Shown: positions 59,572-64,000 of the stretch, in pieces
Numbering within the stretch: position 1 is the stretch's first letter
Layout: every line of letters begins with the position of its first letter
NCBI RefSeq assembly: GCF_036226505.1
Contig: NZ_CP108484.1
Location: 4,030,001 to 4,094,000, forward strand
Direction of reading: 5' to 3'
Length of the DNA stretch: 64,000 nt
From: Kitasatospora sp. NBC_01246
GTDB taxonomy: Bacteria; Actinomycetota; Actinomycetes; Streptomycetales; Streptomycetaceae
Notes under the pieces: generated by a model
Database searches by the model: none
What the model was told of the DNA's origin: nothing
Seen by the model: the letters and a program-made list of their open reading frames with translations, nothing else
Translations under genes and position numbers: made by a program

Positions 59572-60023
59572 GGACCCGCACCCCCGCCGCCCGTCAGGGT
59601 GTCCTCCCGCGCCGCCACCGCGGCCGCGCCGAGCCGTACCGAGAGCAGGCCGGCGAGCCGGCCCGGGGCCGCCGAGGGCGCGTCCACCGTGACCCGAACC
59701 GTGTCCGCCTCGACGGCCACCCGCACAGCCGCCCCGGGCGGGGCCGCCGCCTGGGCGATCGCGGCAGCGTCCACCTCGCCACGTGCGGCCGCCCGGGCGC
59801 CCACCCGCGCCGCGTCGACGCAGCGGATCTGCGCGGCCGCCGCGAGCACTCCCCAGATCAGCATCACGGCGAGCAGGACCAGGGCCGGCATCGCCACCGC
59901 CGTCTCGGCGGTGACGAAGCCCGCGTCCCGGCGACGGAGCCGGGTCACCCCGGCTGCCCCGGACGTCCTGGCTGCCCCGAATGCCCCGGGAGGCCTGCCG
60001 GCCCACCGGCCGTCACGACGCAT
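59559..60023 (-). CDS. TadE-family minor pilin
   Basis: A 154-residue protein with a 33-residue basic leader, then DAGFVTAETAVAMPALVLLAVMLIWGVLAAAAQ. This is the prepilin-like site Gly-Phe-Val-Thr-Ala-Glu followed by a single helix, with the Glu at +5 as in pseudopilins. The rest (VDAARVGARAAARGEVDAAAIAQAA) is typical TadE. The ATG at 60023 overlaps the Flp pilin stop by 11 bases. It would be cleaved by a TadV-type peptidase encoded elsewhere. Confidence 0.88.
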   Translation of the reverse strand: MRRDGRWAGRPPGAFGAARTSGAAGVTRLRRRDAGFVTAETAVAMPALVLLAVMLIWGVLAAAAQIRCVDAARVGARAAARGEVDAAAIAQAAAPPGAAVRVAVEADTVRVTVDAPSAAPGRLAGLLSVRLGAAAVAAREDTLTGGGGAGPWPS

Positions 60024-60288
60024 GGAGCGCCCGGGTGATGACCTCGGTCAGCGCTTCGACGATGGCCGTGCTGGTCACCACCTTGTACAGGACGGCGGCC
60101 AGCGCGCACGCGGCGACCGTGCCCACGGCGTATTCGGCGGTGGTCATTCCGGCGTCCGACCTGCCCCGGGCGCGAGCTGCCCGTCGGATCCGGACGGCCG
60201 CCCAGCGACTCCGCCGGCGACACACCCCGAGCAGGCGCCGGTACGGTCGGCCGTTGTCGGCGGGCCGGTGCGCGATCAATGCAGTCAT
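60013..60288 (-). CDS. Flp-type pilin (DUF4244)
   Basis: A 91-residue prepilin. A long basic leader (RRLLGVCRRRSRWAAVRIRRAARARGRSDAG) ends at Gly47, followed by MTTAEYAVGTVAACALAAVLYKVV. This is the Flp cleavage site with Glu at +5 and the hydrophobic N-terminal helix. The mature peptide would be only about 44 residues, usual for Flp. It should be the main subunit of the Tad pilus. ATG at 60288 with AAGGAGAG upstream, and a 92-base gap to tadC, so it may be expressed at a separate level. Confidence 0.92.
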   Translation of the reverse strand: MTALIAHRPADNGRPYRRLLGVCRRRSRWAAVRIRRAARARGRSDAGMTTAEYAVGTVAACALAAVLYKVVTSTAIVEALTEVITRALHAS

Positions 60289-60380
60289 GGACTCTCTCCT
60301 TGGGTTCCTTGCCGCTCAGGACCGACTCGCGGCCCGGGCGGTGCTTCGAGTTCGACAGCGGAGGTTTTGAGGTCGTCGAT

Positions 60381-61283
60381 TCAGATCGACCGGGCGAAGC
60401 CGGCGGTGAGCCCCATGACCACCGGGACGACGCTGATCAGTACGAACGCGGGGAGGAAGCAGAGCCCCAGCGGCGCCGTGGCGAGCACGCCGGCACGGCG
60501 GACGCTGGCGTGCGCCGTGCGGGCGGCGGCGGTCCGACGGGCCTGCGCCAGCCCGACCAGCGGCCCGGCCGCCGGGGTTCCGCTCAGACTCGTCCGGATC
60601 AGGCAGCGCGCCAGCGGCGCCAGGGCCGGGTGCTCCTCACCCAATCGTCTCCAGCAGAGCTCCGGCGGTGCCCCCAGAGCCAGTTCGGCCGCGATCGTCA
60701 CCAACCGTGGCCCCATCGGCGCGGCGACGCTCCGGCCGACCGCCGCCACCGCCGCGGCGGGCGAGGCGGCCGACCCGAGGCAGGCCGCGAGCAGCTCCGC
60801 GGCGAACGGGAGTTGCCGGGCGAGCTGTTCCTCCTCCCACGCGGACCGCCGCTCCGCCGGGGACCGCGCCCTGGTCAGCCACCGGTGCAGACCGACGGCC
60901 AGCAGCACGCCCGTCCCCAGGCCTGGCCCACCGCCGAGCACGGCGGCCGCGGCCGCCCCGGCGCAGGCCGCCACCGCGGCCCGTCGCGCACGCCCCATCG
61001 CGGCGATGCCCGGTGCGGCGATGCCCGGTGCGGCGGACCCGGCGCGCCGGAGGTGGCCCTCTCCCCCGCCGGCCGGCCGCCCGGCCCAGGTCGGCCGACG
61101 CCCCCGCGCCGTGGGCCGGCCCGGCCGACGGGGCCGGGAGCGAGCACTGGACCGGAAGCCGCCGGAACGGAGCAGCGCGACCGCCCTCCGGCGGCCGGTC
61201 CGTCCCCTCGACCACCGCCGCAGGAACAGCGCTCCCGCTCCCAGCCCTGCCAGGAGGGCGAGCCGCTCGGTACCGGGCGTCAC
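60381..61283 (-). CDS. tadC: TadC-type inner-membrane pilus assembly protein (T2SSF)
   Basis: A 300-residue type II secretion F-domain protein. Hydrophobic segments include RLALLAGLGAGALFLRRW, AACAGAAAAAVLGGGPGLGTGVLLAVGL and the two C-terminal helices (LATAPLGLCFLPAFVLISVVPVVMGLTAGF). The T2SSF core is LARQLPFAAELLAACLGSAASPAAAVAAVG. The GTG at 61283 overlaps the tadB stop by four bases (GTGA). It forms the platform with TadB. A poorly conserved repeat region (GIAAPGIAAMG) comes from a 15-base direct repeat near 61008-61037. Confidence 0.9.
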   Translation of the reverse strand: MTPGTERLALLAGLGAGALFLRRWSRGRTGRRRAVALLRSGGFRSSARSRPRRPGRPTARGRRPTWAGRPAGGGEGHLRRAGSAAPGIAAPGIAAMGRARRAAVAACAGAAAAAVLGGGPGLGTGVLLAVGLHRWLTRARSPAERRSAWEEEQLARQLPFAAELLAACLGSAASPAAAVAAVGRSVAAPMGPRLVTIAAELALGAPPELCWRRLGEEHPALAPLARCLIRTSLSGTPAAGPLVGLAQARRTAAARTAHASVRRAGVLATAPLGLCFLPAFVLISVVPVVMGLTAGFARSI

Positions 61284-62416
61284 GCCGAAGCCGCCTCGGC
61301 ACGGAACGAACCGCTCGGGCGACCGGGCCGGGCCCGCGTGCGGGAGATGCCGCACCGCCACCCACCGTCCGGCCGGTCGCCGACTGCGCCGCCGCCTCCG
61401 GGCTCGGCCGCGACCCCGGACCCGACCGTGGCCCCGGCGGCCGTCCCTCCGTCGCCCAGCGGACCCTCCAGGGCGCCCCGGGAGGCAGCCCGGACGATCC
61501 GGGCCGTCCAGGCCGCGCCGAGCCCCTCCAGCGCCGCTCCGCCCGCCAGGCAGGCGAGCCCGGCCGGAGTGTGCAGCAGGACGGTCAGCGGCCGGGCCCC
61601 GAGCGCCGCGCCGAGCAGCAGCCCGGCGACGGGCAGCGCCGCCAGGACGGCGATCGTCGTCCTCGGCGCGGCCAGCTCGGCCGCGATCTCCTCCGCCAGC
61701 GCCCGTTCGGCCCGCAGTGCCTCGGCGACCCCGTCCAGCCCGGCGGCCAGCCCCGCGCCGCCGTCGGACGTGACGCGCCAGCAGGCGGCGATCGCGGTCG
61801 CCCCGCGGCCACCCGGCAACTCCGCCAGCGACTCGAAGGCACCGGGCACATCTCCGCCGTACCGGCCGGCCGCGAGCCGGGCCACCGGCTCCAGGCCGAT
61901 CCGGTGCAGGGCCTCGTCATCCTCGGCGATTCGCGTGGTCACCAGGTGGAGCGCCTGCTCGGGCGTGGCGCCGCTGCGCAACTCCCCGGCCAGTGCCGCG
62001 CAGAGGTCCACCACTGCGGCGGCCCGCCGACCGGCCTCCGCCTCCACCGCGCGACGCCGCCGTCGGCGCCGCAAGGGAAGGAAGGCCAAGCCCGCGACCA
62101 GCACCGGCACGGGCGAAGCCGTCACCTGGGCGACTCCCAGCCCGCCGGGCAGGAGGAGCAACTCCGGCGTCAGCCACTCCGGCCGTCGCGGCCGCGCGGC
62201 CGAACCGGATCCGACCGCCTCGGGGCTCGACCAGGGCCACCGCCACCGGGGCATCGGCACGCCATCGCTCCCACCCCCTCCCCCACCCGTCCCACCGACG
62301 AACAGGAGCCTGGACCGCCTGACTCCCACCACCTGGCGCTGGAGAGCGCTCCACCCCACCGTGGCCACCACACAGAGCATCGCCACCCAGCACAGCTCGA
62401 CCTGATCTCTCGTCAT
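61280..62416 (-). CDS. tadB: TadB-type inner-membrane pilus assembly protein (T2SSF)
   Basis: A 378-residue T2SSF protein. The F-domain core is AAVVDLCAALAGELRSGATPEQALHLVTTRI with AACWRVTSDGGAGLAAGLDGVAEALRAERALAEEIAAELAAPRTTIAVLAALPVAGLL. Helices lie around 8-25, 93-115, and at the C-terminal half. I use the ATG at 62416 because AAAGGAG lies 8 bases upstream. An overlapping GTG at 62425 would give a four-base overlap with the microprotein stop but has no ribosome binding site. A 50-residue Gly/Ala/Arg-rich tail follows the last helix. Confidence 0.9.
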   Translation of the reverse strand: MTRDQVELCWVAMLCVVATVGWSALQRQVVGVRRSRLLFVGGTGGGGGGSDGVPMPRWRWPWSSPEAVGSGSAARPRRPEWLTPELLLLPGGLGVAQVTASPVPVLVAGLAFLPLRRRRRRRAVEAEAGRRAAAVVDLCAALAGELRSGATPEQALHLVTTRIAEDDEALHRIGLEPVARLAAGRYGGDVPGAFESLAELPGGRGATAIAACWRVTSDGGAGLAAGLDGVAEALRAERALAEEIAAELAAPRTTIAVLAALPVAGLLLGAALGARPLTVLLHTPAGLACLAGGAALEGLGAAWTARIVRAASRGALEGPLGDGGTAAGATVGSGVAAEPGGGGAVGDRPDGGWRCGISRTRARPGRPSGSFRAEAASA

Positions 62417-62421
62417 CCCGC

Positions 62422-62535
62422 TCACTCCTTTCGCCGTTCACCCTTGCCGCGCCACAACCCCAGCAGCCCGGCCGCACCCACCGCGCACCCGCAGACCAGC
62501 AGGCCGAACGCCACCTCGACCGCCCCCGGGATCAC
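62422..62535 (-). CDS. 37-residue single-helix membrane microprotein in the tad operon
   Basis: From a GTG at 62535 that overlaps the tadA stop by four bases (GTGA), 37 codons run to a TGA at 62422-62424. That stop lies just after the tadB ribosome binding site AAAGGAG. The peptide has one hydrophobic helix (AVEVAFGLLVCGCAVGAAGLLGLW, about residues 5-28) and a basic tail (RGKGERRKE). The overlaps on both sides, and the fit to the only gap between tadA and tadB, strongly suggest a real gene. I do not recognise its family. It could be a small subunit of the Tad platform. Confidence 0.7.
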   Translation of the reverse strand: MIPGAVEVAFGLLVCGCAVGAAGLLGLWRGKGERRKE

Positions 62536-63884
62536 GACGGTCCGCCCGCGAGCGCCGCGCCCACCGCCACCCCGCGGGCCGCGAGCAGCCGCAGAAGCCG
62601 CTCCCGGCCGGCTCCGGGCACGGTGGCCCCGCCCGCCGTGAACGCCACCGCCGCAGTCGTGACGGCCAGCCCGTCGCGGTCACCGGACAGCGTGTGGATC
62701 TCGGCGACCCGGCGCCTCCCGGAGGCCGGATCCCGCACCAGGTGCACCACCACGTCCAGCGCCGCCCGGAGTTGGCTGTGCAGCGCCGCCCGGTCCAGCC
62801 CCGCGAGCGAGCCGAGCGCCTCCAGCCTGACCGGGACGTCCGCCGCGGCGTTCGCGTGCACAGTGCCGCAGCCACCTTCGTGTCCGGTGTTCAAGGCGGC
62901 CAGCAGGTCGGATACTTCGGCTCCGCGCACCTCCCCCACCACCAGTCGGTCGGGCCGCATCCGCAACGCCTGGCGGACCAGATCCCGCAGGGTCAGCTCA
63001 CCGAGGCCCTCCTGGTTGGGCGGTCGGCTCTGCAGCCGGACCACATGCGGATGGGCCGGTCGCAGCTCGGCGGAGTCCTCGACGACGACGATGCGCTCGC
63101 CGGGCCCGGCCAGCCCGAGCAACGCCGCCAACAGCGTGGTCTTGCCCGTGCCGGTTCCGCCGCTGATCAGCAGGGAGAGCCGGGCCCGCAGGATGCCTGC
63201 CAGCAGTTCGGCCCCGGCGGCGGGAAGCGCGCCACCGGCCACCAACTCGTCGAGCGTGAAAGGGCGGGGCCGGCAGACCCGCAGCGAGATGTGGGTGCAC
63301 CCGGCCGCGATCGGCGGCAGCACCGCGTGCAACCGGGTGCCGTCCGGCAAGCGGGCGTCCACCCAGGGCCGCGCGTCGTCGAGCCTGCGCCCGGCCGCCG
63401 TGGCGAGCCGGTGGGCCAGCCGACGGACCGCTTCGGCGTCGGCGAAGCGGACACCGGTGGCCCTGCGCAGACCGCCGCCCCGGTCGACCCAGACCTCGTC
63501 CGGCCCGTTGACGAGTACGTCCGTGACATCGGGCGCCGACAGCAGCCGGTCCAGCGGGCCCGCACCCACCAGCTCGGCGCGCAGCGAGCGCACGGTGTCG
63601 AGGACTTCGTCTCCGCCGAGCGGCGGCCGGGTCGCCCGGAGCGCCGCCGCGACGGACCCGGCGGTCGGCGCGGCGCCCGACTCGGCCAACCTGAGCCGCA
63701 CCGCGTCGACCAGCGCCGCCGTCCGCTCCTCCCGAGCCGTCCGCCCGTAGGGGGGCGGCTCGGGCCGCCGGCCGGACTCCGCCGGCCCGGCCGCCGTCAC
63801 CACGCTTCGCAGCGGCCGGCGCTCCCGCGCACCGAGGCTCCGCCCGGTGGCGTTCGCCCTTCCCGTACCTCCGAGACGAACCAT
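62532..63884 (-). CDS. tadA: TadA/CpaF-type pilus assembly ATPase
   Basis: A 450-residue secretion ATPase of the helicase/secretion-neighbourhood type (TIGR03819). The N-terminal helical part leads to PDVTDVLVNGPDEVWVDRGGGL. The ATPase core has Walker A LISGGTGTGKTTLL, the Asp box IVVVEDSAELRP, Walker B DRLVVGEVRGAEV and the His box HEGGCGTVHANAA. It powers assembly of the Flp pilus. ATG at 63884 overlaps the stop of the CpaE-like gene by one base (TGATG). Confidence 0.95.
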   Translation of the reverse strand: MVRLGGTGRANATGRSLGARERRPLRSVVTAAGPAESGRRPEPPPYGRTAREERTAALVDAVRLRLAESGAAPTAGSVAAALRATRPPLGGDEVLDTVRSLRAELVGAGPLDRLLSAPDVTDVLVNGPDEVWVDRGGGLRRATGVRFADAEAVRRLAHRLATAAGRRLDDARPWVDARLPDGTRLHAVLPPIAAGCTHISLRVCRPRPFTLDELVAGGALPAAGAELLAGILRARLSLLISGGTGTGKTTLLAALLGLAGPGERIVVVEDSAELRPAHPHVVRLQSRPPNQEGLGELTLRDLVRQALRMRPDRLVVGEVRGAEVSDLLAALNTGHEGGCGTVHANAAADVPVRLEALGSLAGLDRAALHSQLRAALDVVVHLVRDPASGRRRVAEIHTLSGDRDGLAVTTAAVAFTAGGATVPGAGRERLLRLLAARGVAVGAALAGGPS

Positions 63885-64000
63885 CAGTACACACCTCCGC
63901 CCACCGCCGGCACCGGCGGCAGCACCTCGTCCAGGAAGGTCTCGCAGAAACGCGCCAGCGGGCCCTCCGTACGGATCCCCGGCGGTACGCCCTGCTCGGC
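63884..64000 (-). CDS. C-terminal end of a CpaE/septum-site-determining-like protein (partial)
   Basis: The last 38 codons of a minus-strand gene continuing beyond the window. The fragment ends GPLARFCETFLDEVLPPVPAVGGGVY. Its coding bias is strong and its stop overlaps the tadA ATG (TGATG). In Streptomyces a CpaE-like MinD-family ATPase (Ssd) stands at this position, and its C-terminus ends with a similar GPLARFC-type segment. The identification rests mainly on position and family order. Confidence 0.7.
   Translation of the reverse strand, partial: AEQGVPPGIRTEGPLARFCETFLDEVLPPVPAVGGGVY

Overview
The window is very GC-rich DNA with strong G/C bias at third codon positions, many GTG starts and four-base ATGA/GTGA gene overlaps. 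Together with a bldG locus, an actinobacterial topA with a Lys/Ala-rich tail, a membrane-fused thymidylate kinase and ECF sigma/anti-sigma pairs, this points to a chromosome of the Streptomycetaceae (Streptomyces, Kitasatospora or a close relative). I see no insertion sequence, integrase, CRISPR array or rRNA. There is one tRNA.

Left part (1-22.4 kb): mostly single-gene or two-gene units. They comprise a FAD monooxygenase, a membrane Ser/Thr kinase, an ECF sigma factor translationally coupled to a membrane anti-sigma-like protein, an open frame that has lost its stop codon, a VC0807-type membrane protein, a tyrosine phosphatase, two divergent GNAT acetyltransferases, a methyltransferase, an HTH/Clp-N protein with two probable self-operators, a Nudix hydrolase, an AHSA1 protein, a STAS protein overlapping convergently with a SnoaL-type sigma factor, a serine hydrolase, a UBP zinc finger, a divergent MmyB-type regulator/SDR pair, a large kinase-like/LPG-synthase-type membrane protein, and a coupled pair of RNA-methylation genes. 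Several intergenic spaces carry GC-rich minisatellites.

Middle part (22.5-38.5 kb, all minus strand): a biosynthetic cluster for a polycyclic tetramate macrolactam (PTM). A sterol-desaturase-type hydroxylase is followed by a 3212-residue iterative PKS-NRPS (KS-AT-DH-KR-ACP-C-A-PCP-TE), a cytochrome P450, a single phytoene-desaturase-type FAD enzyme and an MDR reductase; a type II thioesterase lies just upstream. By family precedent the synthase builds two polyenes on ornithine, the TE closes the tetramate, the FAD and MDR enzymes form the carbocycles, and the hydroxylase and P450 decorate. The gene order and the presence of only one FAD enzyme differ from the six-gene clusters I recall.

Right part (38.9-64 kb): conserved core. 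tRNA-Thr(CGT), a LysE-type exporter, two alpha/beta hydrolases, holB, tmk (membrane-kinase-coiled-coil fusion), topA, a DUF3592-like protein, a methyltransferase, a lipoprotein, a cyclophilin-like gene with an apparent frameshift, a HATPase anti-sigma factor, bldG and a MrfA-type helicase. Convergent to the helicase is a tightly overlapping Tad/Flp pilus operon (CpaE-like end, tadA, a 37-residue membrane microprotein, tadB, tadC, Flp pilin, two TadE-like proteins), the arrangement known as the helicase/secretion neighbourhood. Its genes are linked by overlaps of 1 to 13 bases except for one gap between tadC and the pilin, suggesting one co-translated unit.
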